The notes: generated by a model not told the origin, from the sequence alone. Positions 1 to 13,209 are shown, counted from the first letter of the stretch. The stretch is 64,000 bases of DNA from Shinisaurus crocodilurus (GCA_021292165.1 CM037876.1:41960575-42024574); one strand, 5' to 3'. Program-made: numbers and translations.

Positions 1-1814
1 ACATTAAGGGTGCAATCCTATGCATGTTTAGAAAGAACAAAATCGTACAACTCTCAGCATGCCCAGCCAGCTGGGGCATGCTGAGAGTTGTAGGAGTTTA
101 ACTTGACTTTCTAAACTCTCTTGTCCAACCCTTTCCTTCAACTTTAAATCCCTGAACACAATTTCATAACCTAGTGGCTAGAAACTTACCATTCTACAAT
201 GCAGTGGATTCCTGCCGGATTCTCATTGTATCGCTCAATTTGTCTCTCTGTCGTGGCCTAATCCACTACCACTACCACCCCCACCCCACCCTTTTTTAGC
301 TAGGGCTGTGGAACCACAAGAAAATTATGCTGCTGTGATTCTCCATTACTTTTAAAGTAACTTTACTTACCCTTTCTTGCTTCATACAATTCTGAAGCTA
401 TTGAGTAGATAAACAAGATTACCTAATAACCACCCACATGGGTACACAGATTGCTATTTTTCTAGAATAGGCTTCTTGCTAGCATTGTGACATCTCTGAG
501 GCTGCGCAATGGAGAGCTGCTGTCTGTCAGTGCAAATGCTGAAATTGAAGGGCCAGTGGTCTGACTCTGAATAAGGCAGTTTCCTCTATCCCTGTACTTT
601 CTGTTAAATAGGCGCTCCTGAAAGCAGGAAAGGTGAATGATTCATTATTTTTTTACCATGGGCTCATAGTAATTCTGTAGTTTTGACATCCAGTTAATAT
701 ACTGTGCAGTACAAACTGTGGTTCTAGCAGGCAGAGTGTTGACCTACACTCACCTGGTTGTAATAAATAGATTTAAAAATAATTTATGTGATGTGCCAGG
801 CAATTATGAGACTAATCATGGTTAGGGAAGGCTGTTGTGTAGTGAAAATGTCCACCAAAAGAGCACTTTTTTTAGTATATTAAATCAAATTGAATTATTT
901 GGGGAGGAATCAGTCTTCTTGTTTTTAAGTCACAGTTTGGGGATAGCAGATGGTATACATGTATACAAACTATTGAGATATTACGATATCAGCAATGAAA
1001 ACTGAGACAGTTGAAGTATAGATCGAGACGCATATTCTAGAAACAACTTCGTATGCATGGATTATGAATTCTATTATTAGATCTCAGAACTTCATTTATT
1101 GAATCTACTAATCTTTGTGGTACTGAAATGGACATGTTAGTAGGTTACAAAGGAATCCTTTCTGCTTGTATGCATCTGCGGCTAATTATGGTCCATGCAT
1201 TTCCCCCCACTAGAAACGTGGGTTTTTTTTTTCTGTGCCTCTGTTCTAACACATGCTTTCTCTGAAGGTGGAAATAAGAGATACTTAATTTGAGAATGAA
1301 TATCTACTCATATCATGTGTTTAGGGCAGTTTCTGAGAAGGAGTGAGCATATAAAATAAAGAGAAGCAGAGTAGCTTTGTGCATGAATAGTTAATTAACG
1401 GCACGAAGCTAAAATATTTTCGCTTCGTGGAAATGGAAATATACACTTGGAAAGTAAAAATGCTTGGTTTTAGATCAATTTAAATTTTATTTGAAGTGAG
1501 TAAAAAAATAATATACAATAGATTTGCCTTACATTAGCCTTACATTCAGTTTTAGATACTAAAACTGAATCTATTCATTGAAATATTTCTACTTCCATTT
1601 AAGTCAGGGACAGATATGTGAGAAAAACAGAAAGGAATGCCTTTGTAAGTATTTTAATCTGTTTTAAGGACAGAGTGGGGAAATTTAGGAAATTGGTGTA
1701 CTTGAAAGACTGCTTATCAGGATGAACACTTGTGATATTTCTAGCTATCCATGAACCAGTTGTGCATGTTAAATACTTCTGTTGAAAACATTACCATTTT
1801 TCTACCTTTTATAG
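1..1814 (+). other. METTL14: METTL14 intron (3' part)
   Basis: No coding exon is visible before 1815; the exon expected just upstream of the LWCGSGEG exon is not here, so the window opens inside an intron. The first 120 bases hold a Harbinger-like foldback element. The rest is AT-rich with no recognisable structure. Confidence 0.7.
4..118. mobile_element. Harbinger-like foldback element, copy 1 (diverged)
   Basis: TAA then GGGTGCAATCCTATGCATGT, with a central palindrome AACTCTCAGCATGCCCAGCC. The right terminus is degraded. Confidence 0.65.
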
Positions 1815-1907
1815 ATTATGAAACTAGACATCGAAGAAATTGCTGCCCCACGATCATTTGTCTTTCTTTGGTGTGGTTCTGGGGAGGGCCTGGATCTTGG
1901 CAGAGTG
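1815..1907 (+). CDS. METTL14: METTL14 coding exon, human residues about 216-246
   Basis: 31 codons in phase 0, preceded by a TTTTATAG acceptor and followed by a GTAAGA donor. It encodes the strand with [12 protein letters not shown] of the methyltransferase-like fold. Confidence 0.95.
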
Positions 1908-4900
1908 GTAAGATAAGGCTCTACATGACACTGATCCACATAGTTACTCAGAACTTGTAGGATGGGTCTAGCCCTATTCAGGCATTATGCTCATGAGTAT
2001 GCCCAGCACACAAGCAGAGCTCCACCAAATAGCTCTGTCTCTGAGCTATGTATATATGAAGGCCCACTCCCTGCAGACACTTATACTGTATGCGTGGACA
2101 CCAGGGGAAGGCATTCTTGGCATAGCCCTCCTCCATGCTCACCTGTTGGGCCTACTCATGAGTATAACCCCTGAACATGGCTTCTGTTTTTGACTAATTT
2201 AAGTGCAGATGATCTCTTACTGTTGTTTAATAACGGTAAAGGTTGATATAGACATTTCTTAATGCAGCCATTTCTTAAAAACTTGGAATTTGTTTGAAAA
2301 TTGCACAGGTAATGAAAGGCTTTTTGTGTCTGTCAGAACTTAAACATTGGGTTGTATCCAGATTTAGAGGTGTGGGTTGATTTCTGAAAATTGAGCAGAG
2401 GCAACTTCTATGAGAGGGAGCTCATGAAAGGTGCCTTTGCTTGGAATTTGGGGGCTCCCTCTTCCCCCACACCACAGCCCACCCCATACAGCAGGGTACC
2501 CCAACCCTCTGTGTAGTGTTTTCAGAGGGCTGGAGGAGCTGCTGTGGGAAGGAGGGGCAAGGAAGCCTGCTTTTGTTAGCCCTGCTACATGTGCCTAAAT
2601 CTGGATCCAGCAACATCAAGTAGGCCGCTCAACAAGATCTGCCACGGACGGCCTTCTCCCTGTCCCATCAGCCAGAGAAACCAGGCTGGTGGGGACTAGG
2701 AGGAGGGCCTTTTCTGTGGCAGCCCCCAATTTATGGAACTCTCTCCCCAGTGACCTCCACCATGCCCCTTCCTTGATTAGCTTCTGCCAGGCATTAAAAA
2801 TGTGGCGCTTCAGGCGGGAATATGGGGTGGGTTAGGACTTTTAAGTTTTGTACTGTTTTTAATTGTGTTTTATACTCTGTGTGTGTGTGTGTGTGTGTGT
2901 TCCCCCCCCCCTGTATTTTATTGGACTGTACATCGCTCAGAGTGGCTGGATGTCTGGCCAGATGGGCGATTCATAAATATAATAAATAAATAAATAAAAT
3001 AAATCTCATTGTTCCTGTGCTTTGATACATTATACAAAGCTCTTACAATATTTTGTTGAATTTTTTCAGTGTTTGCGCAAATGGGGTTATAGAAGATGTG
3101 AAGATATCTGTTGGATTAAAACCAATAAAAACAATCCTGGAAAGACAAAGACTCTGGACCCTAAGGCTGTCTTTCAAAGAACAAAGGTACAACTTTGGCT
3201 GAATTTTTTTTTCTACCCTCTCTCTTCACTGTATCAGTAGATCTAAAAAAATACCAGATGTTCTGTTACTGTTTGTAGCTGTTGTAGTTTTAGGAAAACA
3301 GTTGCAGAGCAGTTGACTTCCCTTGCTTTCTTTCAAAAATGAGTTTATATGATAATGATTTTCGAAAATGAGTGACTTAAGTTTTAACATTTGTGGACTC
3401 TTTGCTCCATCTGAGTAAATATTGAAGTCTCCTCTGTCTGCATCCAACAGCTTCATGAAGTTCTTCTGGGAAACTTTTGAATGCTCTTATTCACTCATTC
3501 TTATTGAAATGCAGATCAAATAGGGTAAAGCTTCATGGAAATACTTTACCCTTCTGTCACTCTTCAGAGAGATGATGGAAGAGGGGTAGAATGCCTTGTA
3601 TAGTTTTCTTTGTGCCAATCTGTTGCTATAGTTGGGAGTGCAATGTGATTGACTTTCATTTTGTTAACTATTAAGACTCCTTCATTGAAATGTAAATCAA
3701 ATACGTTGCTAGCAAGAATGCTGCAAAGGGTTATCCTTCTGGTTTTGGGATTGTGATCCTTTTCCTACAGAGCTCAATACATTTTCCATTGGAGCCACAC
3801 CAGTTGCTTAGACAACTCTTCTTCTTACTAGAGCAATCGTTTTGGAGAAGAGCAGGTGTTGACAGATTACTTTGTCTTTCATAGAATGCCATTAGGAATT
3901 GATACGGTGAGAAATTAATTTAGTGTAGAGCTAATTGTGTAAGGCTGCTTGGAGAATTATTTTTTTTCAGAGGTGTAGCTTTAGTTTAATGCTTTGCTAT
4001 ATGTTACACATGTTTAGGAAAAGCCTGATGGGTACTTTCCCTAGGGAAAAGCAGTTGCACATGGCAGCAATTCGGGAATAGTAAAGCATCCTCCTCTCCT
4101 GTGCCTTTTGTATTCCAGGTTGCCTCCTCCTGGGATAACTTTTCTCTTGGAAAAGCAGCATCAGGTTTTCATTGCATATGCGTATAGTGTAATTAGGTCC
4201 TTGGTGTTTGATTTTTTTTTAAAAAAAATAGTGTCTTATTGTACCTCTTTTTTAAATAGCTTTTGTTACTCTTTATTCATTTCTCAAAATATTCAAGGGG
4301 AAACTGAGAAATGATTTATGTTGACAATGGACATTTACGTACTTATATGCTGCTTTTGCACAAGTGTGCCAGTTTTTTCCAGTTTGGCGACTTGCTTAGT
4401 GGCCTTGAGTATTGTCAGTTTTCTTTTCTTTTTAATACAGCACTCGCATTGATTTAAATCAGTACCCCATTTATGTAAACATCATTGCTGTAGCAGTGGC
4501 GGCTGCACTGCAGTGAATGAAAATTGCAGTCTGTGTCTGAATGGTCTGAGTGGTCATTTCTCTGCTTTTTTGGAATTTGAAACTCCTACAACTTGTGCCG
4601 AGGATCTGGAAATGATTATTCATTGATGCCTTCAATTTTGTGAAAACCATCTGGTGACTTCAGTAAATCAGCATTTTATGATCCAGGGGAAAGTGGCCAT
4701 TTGGGTGTTGTTCTTCCAAAACCAGATTAATCTGCAGAACCCACAAATAATCTTGCATCAGTTATGTAGACTTGCTGTGTGTGGACCTTCATAGCCACTT
4801 GCATTCATCTTTACCCTTATTTTTTTTTAAAGGCACTGAGTGTCTTTGTCCATTTAATAAGCACTGGGCTGTTCTCGTGATTATCTAAGCCAGTTATTAG

Positions 4901-7900
4901 TGACTCCATAGCATACTGCAGTGAACCTCTGTAGAAAATTTGGTTTTGTGGAGAGAAGCTGTATAAAACTGGAATTGTTGTAAGATTTTTTTGGAAATTC
5001 CTCATTTCCACCAAACTGGACTGTAAATAAATACTAAATAGAAACCATAAGTAACTGTTGTTTAGAGCACAGAAATGATGTGGACCTTGCCTAGAGAACC
5101 CAAAAGTCAAAGATGCAAAGTACTCTAAGATCTGTTAAAGCATATGGATTTGGAAATAAAAGTTGTAGGGCCCCTGATCCAGATCAGAATAACAGTGAAG
5201 AGGAAAGGGTTTTTTAAAAAAACATTCCCCACTCTAGGGTTCCAATCTGGATTGGGGGGTCAAGGACTTACTCTAGAGTAAAAGGAAAATGTCGTAACTG
5301 CTAGCTCTGTATTTAAGTAATGTGTGCTTTGGCACTAAGAGGGCAGGTGTTGATGAAAGAGGAGTGAATGCAGGGGTCCACACAGATTGGCTGTTGTTGG
5401 CACACAGCCAAGATTTGTGCTTGTCCCAAAGGGATGGATGTCATGCTGAATTTTGGAGACTTGAAATTATCCACTCTTTCTCTCACCTCCCCGCTCCAAG
5501 CTCAGGAGATCTGTGTTGAGCTATGCATAGGAGATATATAGGCTCATATGGAAGATCCCCAACCCCTGTCCTGCTCCTGAGCTCTGAACTGGGGAGAGGG
5601 TCCTGCCGCTGCTGTGTCCTCCATATGCCCGTCTCTGCAACAACAACCATTCCAGCCACTCCTTTCTCCTCCTGAACCTTCCCAGTGTCAGTATTTATTT
5701 ATTTTAGATGTTTTTACTGTCGAAGTCTATCTGTGTGTGGGATTCCTCTGGACCAACTCTTGAACCTGTTTTGACTCTTGGATGTGATAGGCTTTGACTC
5801 ATGTAACATGGAGATTCCAATGAACATTTCGAGGTTGGCGTAAACCTTCGCATGTGTGGATTTGTTCAGGTCTTCTTCTAGAACCCTTGGCTTTGATTGC
5901 CTGGAAAGGTTGAACCCAGGAATCATTCAAGCCCTTGCCCTTTATCCTGAGCCACAGAGATTACAACAGGGAAACCAGTTGTCTGGATCCCTGATCTGGC
6001 TATAGTTATTAGCTTTAGATTGTTGTGGAATTACTTATGGAGCCTATAGCTGATTGTCACCAGGTATATGATTTCTGAAGACTGCAACCATTAAGCTTTT
6101 ACCATGGGAGTTGTTACAATAAAAGAGTCTCACTGATTTTGGTGTCCTGTGTCAGAATGCCAGTGTGTGTGTTTGAAGGACCGGGCCCACAACATTTACC
6201 TTGCTCTTCAGCTGACATAAGACTGATTTATTTATTTATTCATTCATTCATTTTCTATACCGCCCAATAGACAAAACTCTCTGGGCGGTGTACAACAATA
6301 ATTAAAAACAAACACTAAAATACAGTTAAAAATATAATAAAATATTATGAAATTAAAAAAAAAACAATTTTAAAAGTATCTCTAAAACAAGTTAATAAAA
6401 CACGACCGCAAAAACAGTTTACCACCCCACCATATACCATTTAATTATTAAAAGCCTCAACGTAGAGGGCAGTCTTAACCTGGCGCCGAAAAGATAATAG
6501 AGTTGGCGCCAGGCGGTCCTCAGGGGGGAGGTTGTTCCACAGTTGCAATCAATATGCAATCAATATTTTCTAAAGGTTTTTAGAATTCAGCATAAGACAA
6601 AGATGTGCTGAGCATTCAAGTGTCCTCTACCTCTCCCCACTTTCCAGCACTAGCCAGTGCCCCAGAGCATGAGCTGCCACTGTTTGCTGTGCGGTCATTG
6701 TCTCCCTTCTCTGCCAATTGGTTTGGGCTGGAAGAAGTGTGTGTGGGTGTGGGTGCTGGTGGAGTAGAGGGGGCTGCTTTGGCACTTACTAGTGCTAAGA
6801 GATGCTGCCAAAGGAGACAGCTTTGACTTCCAGTTTAGGACAGCAGATTTATAAAATATGCTTCTTTGCTTTGCTTGATCTTTTATCTTCCATAATGTGG
6901 GGAGGCTTTAATTTATTACTCCTAGCAGACTTCCGTTGCATACCTTGCAGTATAGTGTAGCTGATTTTATAGCAAACACCTCCATTTCAGCATCACTTTC
7001 TGAAATGACCGCATTCCATGAAAAGCAGTGTTCATGCTTTTGCTGCAGCTTACCGTAATTTCTTTATGTATGTGTGACTAGGATATTCCATAGAACCTCT
7101 CCATTCACTGTATTAATCTCTGGCTAGCTTTTTAATTGAATCTTCAAAAGAAACGACATGCTGTTCTCTCATTTACTTACACATATGTAATCATGCCTCT
7201 GTGTTTTGTTTTGTTTTATTTTGTCTGAGAAGCTTCCTAAAACTTATTTTTTGTTTGTTTGTTTCTATTTAGGAACACTGCCTCATGGGCATTAAAGGAA
7301 CTGTCCGCCGTAGTACAGATGGGGACTTTATCCATGCTAATGTTGATATTGACTTAATAATCACAGAAGAGCCAGAAATTGGCAACATAGAGAAACCTGT
7401 GGAAATATTTCACATCATTGAACATTTTTGTCTTGGAAGAAGACGGCTTCATCTCTTTGGACGGGACAGTACAATCCGACCAGGTTAGTGCTGGTCTGGC
7501 TTTGCTACTTAAATCATCATTTCAAAGTCTTAATGGAAGAGGTGAAACTTTTAGAAGCATAATGGGGGTGGGTGAGACTCTAGAGGAGCAGCTATCGTAG
7601 TCTGTAGCTGTAAAATACAAAATCTACTTTGATCCCTTAGACTAACTGATTCATTAGGGCATGAATTCATAGAGCTGAAGCCCTACTTCTTCAGATTGCG
7701 TGGACTGAGAACTTGATGGAGACATGGGTGTTAAGGCACCTTGGAGGGTAATCCGATATAAGAACTTAAGGATGAGAATGCAAGAAGTAAATTTCTGATA
7801 TCTGGACTGTGAAACATGAATGTTAATAATCATTTGTGCTTGGAGCATCAAAGCATAAATGCTGAAGAATTGCTGTTAGTCATGGAAAGATCATTGATAT

Positions 7901-9609
7901 TACTCAGCTTTTCGTTCTAACTGTCTTTTGAACAGTTTTTTTAGTACAGCAAGCTTAAGAACAGAGACAGAACACTGTGCAGCAAGGCTGAAATGCTCTC
8001 CTGATTTCAATGATAGTTGGGTTTATCTTGAAGGATTGAGGGGTGATATATTCTGCCTCAGAACAGAGAAGTTAGACTTGATGATATTCTGGTCCATTCC
8101 AGTCGTTTGGCTCAGTGAGCTTGAGAGAAACAAGTTTTAAACTTGTTAGCCCTTACACTTTTATCTTGATCCTAAACATTTGCATCAGATTAAAAATTCC
8201 CTTTGATAGCAACAGATTATCATGAGTTGTAAAGCTGCACTAGCACACAGGCTTGTTCTCCCCATTGGAAGCCTTTATTTGCAAGTCTTAAGCTGTTTAG
8301 ATACATAAATGATGATAAAATGAGGGGAGCTGTTAATTACAATTACTGATGTCTCGATCTGAGCCAAAGTTGAATTCCTGTTAGAAAGAATGATCACATT
8401 ACTTTTCTGTCCATAATGGCTCCATCTTAAATGGTGAAATGAGTGGAAGATATTCCCAATGCTAGCAGGGTATCGCAAGGGTGAAGAAAGATTTCTGAAG
8501 AGAGGTGTGTACAAATAAAGAGTTCACTATACTATAGTTTGAATTCTCTTTTGGTTGTATTATCTAGGGAGCATTGCTCTGGCACTAGAATGCTAGATTT
8601 ATAGACTCCCCTAGCCTCAGGTCAGGGATCAGGCATTCTCTAACAATGAAAAATATATTCCTCTCAGTAGCTCACGTTTTCAGTAGAGCAGATAAAATGA
8701 CTCTGAAAAAAAGAAAAGAAAATGTAAGGATATTAGCCAATTAGTTAATGTTGCACAACACGACAACCCTTTGGGGTAGCTATCCACGATGGTTTGTTGT
8801 AGTATGTGAATCCGGACTGCTTTCTGCAGGGCAGCTTATTTTTCCTCGAACAAGCCACCCTGACAACCCATGGCTTGTTCTAGGGGTTGTTTGTACCCTG
8901 ATGGGTTGTAACCCCTGAACGACTGTCTGGGTTCAGACATCACGTTAACAACCTACAAATGGAGTGATTGTAGGTTGTTAATTGAAAGTGGATGCAAGGA
9001 GCAAGCCAGAAACAGTGTGCTCACTTGCTACTGTTCATGCCTGGCAACCCATGGTTTACTTTAAACAACCCATAGATTGTTGTTATGTGCAAACTGGGTC
9101 ATAGACTCTTCAGCAATGGGAATTCAAATTCTTTCTTTAGCGTCTTATTGCCAAGCCTAGAAGTTTTTATTTCGTAATCATTTTTTGCTTCTCCTACAAT
9201 ATTTATAATGCTAAACTTATGTAGCATTGCAGTAGTCCAGTCTGGAAATGATCAAGGCATATAACTGTGTGCATCTCTCACTTGCCTTCTACTTATTTTT
9301 TTAGGCTGGCTAACTGTGGGACCCACACTCACGAACAGTAATTTCAATGCAGAAGCCTACTTGTCCTACTTCACAGCTCCAAATTCCCACCTAACTGGAT
9401 GTACCGAAGAGATTGAGAGACTCCGACCTAAATCACCACCACCAAAAGATCGAGGAGGTGGTGCACCAAGGGGTGGAGGAAGAGGTGGAACTTCAGCTGG
9501 CCGAGGAGAAAGGGGCAGAGAGAGAAACCGAACTAATTTCCGGGGGGATAGGGGGGGGTTCCGGGGAGGACGGGGAGGTACTCACCGGGGAGGCTTTCCT
9601 CCTCGCTGA
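1815..9609 (+). CDS. METTL14: METTL14, C-terminal half (four coding exons, 5' end outside window)
   Basis: The coding segments 1815-1907, 3070-3186, 7273-7483 and 9305-9609 join in phase to 241 codons ending at a TGA. METTL14 is the RNA-binding scaffold partner of METTL3 in the nuclear N6-methyladenosine writer; its own methyltransferase fold is catalytically inactive (family knowledge). The translation matches residues 216-456 of the human protein as I know it: the end of the methyltransferase-like domain (motifs [41 protein letters not shown]), then a C-terminal RGG-rich tail ending in GGFPPR. The residue equal to human R298, in the RNA-binding groove of the METTL3 interface, is kept (CGT, 7309-7311). 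All introns are GT-AG. The earlier exons, including the EPPL motif, are not in the window. SEC24D follows tail to tail. Confidence 0.97.
2603..3004 (+). repeat. L2 LINE 3' fragment
   Basis: Shares about 400 bases, with variations, with 51150-51467 (CATCAAGTAGGCCGCTCAAC onward) and ends in (ATAA)n. It contains a TG microsatellite (2878-2900) and a C run (2902-2911). Confidence 0.8.
3070..3186 (+). CDS. METTL14: METTL14 coding exon, human residues about 247-285
   Basis: 39 codons in phase 0, with TTTTTTCAG before and GTACAA after. It encodes [20 protein letters not shown] and the lysine-rich loop that follows. It starts 66 bases after the ATAAATAAA tail of an L2 fragment. Confidence 0.96.
3187..7272 (+). 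other. METTL14: METTL14 intron
   Basis: About 4.1 kb between two confirmed exons. It holds an L2 3' fragment in reverse orientation near 6222-6548 and otherwise AT-rich DNA without conserved open frames. Confidence 0.85.
6222..6548 (-). repeat. L2 LINE 3' fragment, reverse
   Basis: Reverse strand ends CTATTGGGCGGTATAGAAAA then an AATGAATAAAT tail; upstream it reads TGGAACAACCTCCCCCCTGA, the usual WNNLPP segment of L2. Confidence 0.75.
7273..7483 (+). CDS. METTL14: METTL14 coding exon, human residues about 286-356 (first base of the last codon)
   Basis: 70 codons plus one base; acceptor TATTTAG, donor GTTAGT. It carries MGIKGTV followed by two arginines (human has Lys297-Arg298, here Arg-Arg), [20 protein letters not shown] and [17 protein letters not shown]. 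The Lys-to-Arg change keeps the positive charge of the RNA-binding surface. Confidence 0.97.
7484..9304 (+). other. METTL14: METTL14 last intron
   Basis: 1.8 kb. Contains a fragment near 7593-7710 that resembles a dispersed reptile repeat (TCTGTAGCTG...CTTCTTCAGA) and a complex foldback region at 8735-9105. No coding potential seen. Confidence 0.8.
8735..9105. repeat. complex foldback region
   Basis: Contains TTAACAACCTACAA with its complement TTGTAGGTTGTTAA (8944-8980), and several ACAACCCA motifs shared with the region near 37970. Confidence 0.5.
9305..9609 (+). CDS. METTL14: METTL14 last coding exon with RGG tail and stop
   Basis: Acceptor TTTTTTTAG; starts with two bases completing a glycine codon and ends at TGA 9607-9609. 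It encodes [13 protein letters not shown], the [16 protein letters not shown] segment and an arginine-glycine-rich tail ending GGFPPR. RGG tails of METTL14 bind RNA and are arginine-methylated (family knowledge). Against human, I see a three-residue loss after SPPPK and a three-residue gain after AGRG, so total length is unchanged. Confidence 0.97.
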
Positions 9610-12030
9610 ACACATCCTGCCTTCATTCTACCACTTTCCCCTTTTTTAAAGTATTAGCTCTGCTGTTTTACTTATTAGCAATTCAGTGCAGAGGTTTACT
9701 ACCCCATTTTTTTTAGTGCATGCTGTTTGAGCCAGGCCAGATATGGCACATCCTTTCCTTGACAAGCAGTATCCCATTCACTAAGGTTGAAATCAAAGCA
9801 GAGATACCCTGAGCTTGTTTCAGTTGTGTCTTCAAGAAGTTTCATTTACTCTGCATCTTCCTTTTTAAAAAACAAAAACTCATAGTGCTCATAAACACTG
9901 AACAAAATCCCCCATTTAGACATTTCTTCACAGGCTAATGAAATGCAACTGTGGTTCCCACTGCAATAATAGAAAATAGGAGCTGATGTTAAAAGAAACT
10001 ATGATCACATTGACATTTAATCAACTTACGACTTGTGTCTGATATTAATGATTTTTGTTTCCTTGTTTTAAAAGGTGGCTGACATTGAGAATGTAATGAT
10101 TCACAGAAAGCACAGAGAAGCTATTACCAGTATTCTGTTAACGCCTCATGTCTGTATAATAATGTATAGTCCACATAGCACGGGATGGGCAACACACAGG
10201 CTGCACGCAGCTCCCCATTGCTGTTTTTGCACACACACCCTGCCAACGCTGAAATCGCTCCACTGGCAAAAATCACAGCGATTTTCCAGGTAAACAGTGA
10301 GACTGTTCCTTGTTTACAGGCAGGATCATGTTCCCAGAAGTGTGATTCTGCTTGGAAATAACACCTTTCATGCCTTGTTTCCCTGTGAAATTGCTGCAGT
10401 TTTGGCTGCTGCCACAGCAAATTCAGCAGGGATGGGGTATAGCCCCCAGTGGGTTCGGGGGGGATGTGCCCCCCTAGCTCCCAGAAGTTGCCCACTAGTG
10501 ACATAGTACATTTCAATTGTATGTTCCTCTTCTTACTGCAAATAGTGATAGGGTGCCCTTTTAAAAAAGGAAGGTTAAATGCTTGATTAATACAGTTTAC
10601 CATATTCATTGAATGAAAAATTGGAATTCAGACTTCTTCAAAAGGGCTCAAAAGGCTTTTAAACTAAGAGTATAATCCCTTAAATGTAGGCACCGTTGAT
10701 TTTAGGGGTAGAAATTCAAGTATATGCTTAACCATTGAAGCCGTTGGGACTTAGAAACGCCTAACTTTGTCTGGATTGTGCTGTAAGAATGGGGATTGCC
10801 AAAAGGATGATAGAAAATTATTTCTAGAATACTGCTTGTAAACACAAACTTGTTCATTGTTAGAGCGGCCATTTGCTATGTTCCCCATATATAATATTAG
10901 GGAGAAGGGTGGCCCCCCACTCTTGTTTTTGCCCCAATTTGAATTTTGTTTTTCTTAAGAGAGCTGCATATGGATCGGTTGTATACGATGACACCTGCTC
11001 AAATTTGGTCATGCTAGTCTGGAGGACTCTGACAAGGATGTTGAAAGGACTGAATTTCAGCTCGAAATCTTTTGTACTTCGGTTCCTGGAAACCAGCTTT
11101 TAAATGTCTTTTTAAGTGAAAGCAATGGAATTTATTTTACTATTTTTGATAAAATTTATTATTATTATTTTATTGGAGGTTTGCCTTTATTTAAATTTAG
11201 AAGAAATAATCTCTTCATAACCAGGTTCTTGCTTGTCACTTTCCACCTTTAAATGTTTAAAAGTATAGCTTTGCTGTATGAACTCATGGTTACTGTTTAT
11301 ACATTATTGGCCTTTTTTGCTTCTGTATTGATGATGATTGGTGAGAGGAAATGAATTAACTCATCTTCCTTGCTCTGCCCTTGTTAAAGTTTGTGATAGA
11401 ACTTGCGGCTAAAGTGAACTATTTGAAACCCCAGTATTCTCAAATGTTAGTACCTCATTTACATACTAATAATATTTAGCACAAATTTTGTTCAGAACAA
11501 GTTGAGCATGCTTAATAGTTTGGGATATACAGTAATCTGAATGAGTTACCTTTCCATGCTGGTGCTGAGCACTTTGTTTTAGAAGCAAATAGGTATGCAG
11601 TAGCGCTATGTAAAGCTTTTAAAGTAATTTTCATGAACTGAGGGAGTGCATATAATGCAGTAGTCGGCCTCCACCATTAGACCAATTCTGTGTAGCCTGT
11701 AGCTGCTATTCAAAATCCTGCTGGCTGTCTCATTTCAAATAGCTCCACACATTCCACCAATTATCTCGGCGACAAGTTAGAGATACTAGTGTTCAAAATG
11801 TAATTGCATTGGGGTTATGGCATAAATGCCATGTTGGTATTGTATTCAGAGACCAGTACTTTGGTGCCCCTCTCATAACACATCCTGTTTATTAGAAAAC
11901 GTGGGGCTAGCAACAGATCTCTAGTCATGTAGCTAGATAACTCTGCATGTGAGATGGCAATTGTCATTTCTGCAACATTTTAGGAATAGCGACTTGAAAA
12001 TAAAATGCCATACTAGGTGGAGAGTTTTGT
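9610..12030 (+). other. METTL14: METTL14 3' UTR, extent uncertain
   Basis: Sequence directly after the METTL14 stop. Candidate AATAAA signals on the + strand lie at 11999-12004, 13839-13844, 13871-13876 and 14000-14005. I take the first as the nearest plausible end, but transcript data would be needed to choose. A repeat-like segment sits at about 10180-10500. Confidence 0.4.
11999..12004 (+). terminator. candidate METTL14 polyadenylation signal AATAAA
   Basis: First canonical AATAAA I find on the + strand after the METTL14 stop, about 2.4 kb downstream. Later AATAAA copies near 13.8-14.0 kb are equally possible. Confidence 0.3.
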
Positions 12031-13190
12031 TTTTTTTACCTGCCTGGCATATTGGGAGTGCAGCATGCTTTCCAATTGCGTTTGGGAATTCCTGCAAGTG
12101 TTATATAACCAAAATATACAACCCATGGAATCATGATGCGTTTTGAAGTTGGCCCTTGGTGCTGAACAAACTTGCTTATGCTAGGCATGTACTCTCGCCT
12201 TTGATAGTAGAGCTTGACATTTCTTGTCTTGTATTACAGAGAGTTTGCATCTAATCCATCTAGCAGCATGTTCTCCATCTTCCAAGTGTTCTCCTGGAGT
12301 GATTTCCCTTGGTTTGAGGGTGACAAGGAATGTTCTTTATTCTTTATTAATACTGAGTTTTTTCATCTTTAAATTTAGAAAAGTATGTAAATAGAAAAAA
12401 GTATTAATCACATACATATAAAACTACAATTTGTGGCAGTATTTTTTTTGCCTTTTTCTTATGAAGGTCTCCAAGGATTCATTAAGTCTCTGCATTGCTC
12501 TAGAGACTTATGGCCTGTTGTTACTCAAACATTCAGTCTTCTTGGTATAGTATCTATATGTTTATAAGTGCTATGCTAACTGGTGAAAAATGCAGGTCTG
12601 TCTCTTCCATCTCTGACAGTTGGCCAATATATTATAGAATGGCTACTAAACTGCAGCATTTAGACAGTTCAGCTTTATTGGGTTCTTGCAATAGTCTGTC
12701 TTACATTGTCTTACCTTTTCTCATTTTGGGGGAGAAGATATGTGTGATCTCTATAGGTGAGAGAGAACAACTGAAATATGTTTTAGAAGTAAAACTGTTA
12801 AGTGACTTTCAGAAGAGCCCCCCACTCTTTTCTAAAAGAAAAAAGGAAAGCAGCAGAATGTTGTTTTGTTCAGAGCGGGATGCATCTATCTGTATATTTA
12901 TCAGTGAAAAAGGTAAAGGGGATGGTGGAGTGCCTGTTATAAATGAAGTATTTGGCCAGGAGCCAAAGAACCATTAAGTTTATGAACTCAAAGGAGATTT
13001 AGATTTTTCTCAAAATGGCAGGCCCCTCTTCCCTCCCCCCCGCCATGCCACTTTTGAAACTGAAGGGAATTTCAAAAGCGGATTGGTTTGGCATGGGGGA
13101 CATTTGTTAGGAAAAATTCACTTTCACTGAACTAGCACAAGCCCCTTGCTTGGCTGAAAGCAGTTCTTTGGATCACATTGCAGCCACCAT

Positions 13191-13209
13191 AAAAAAAAAA
13201 AAAAAAAAA
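13191..13209. repeat. poly(A) run
   Basis: 19 consecutive A. Confidence 0.9.

Noticed and set aside
10124..10609. 161-codon open frame on the - strand
   Set aside because: Lies across a repeat-like segment; no family recognised.
12510..12977. 155-codon open frame after METTL14
   Set aside because: No recognisable domain or splice context, and composition typical of AT-rich noncoding DNA.
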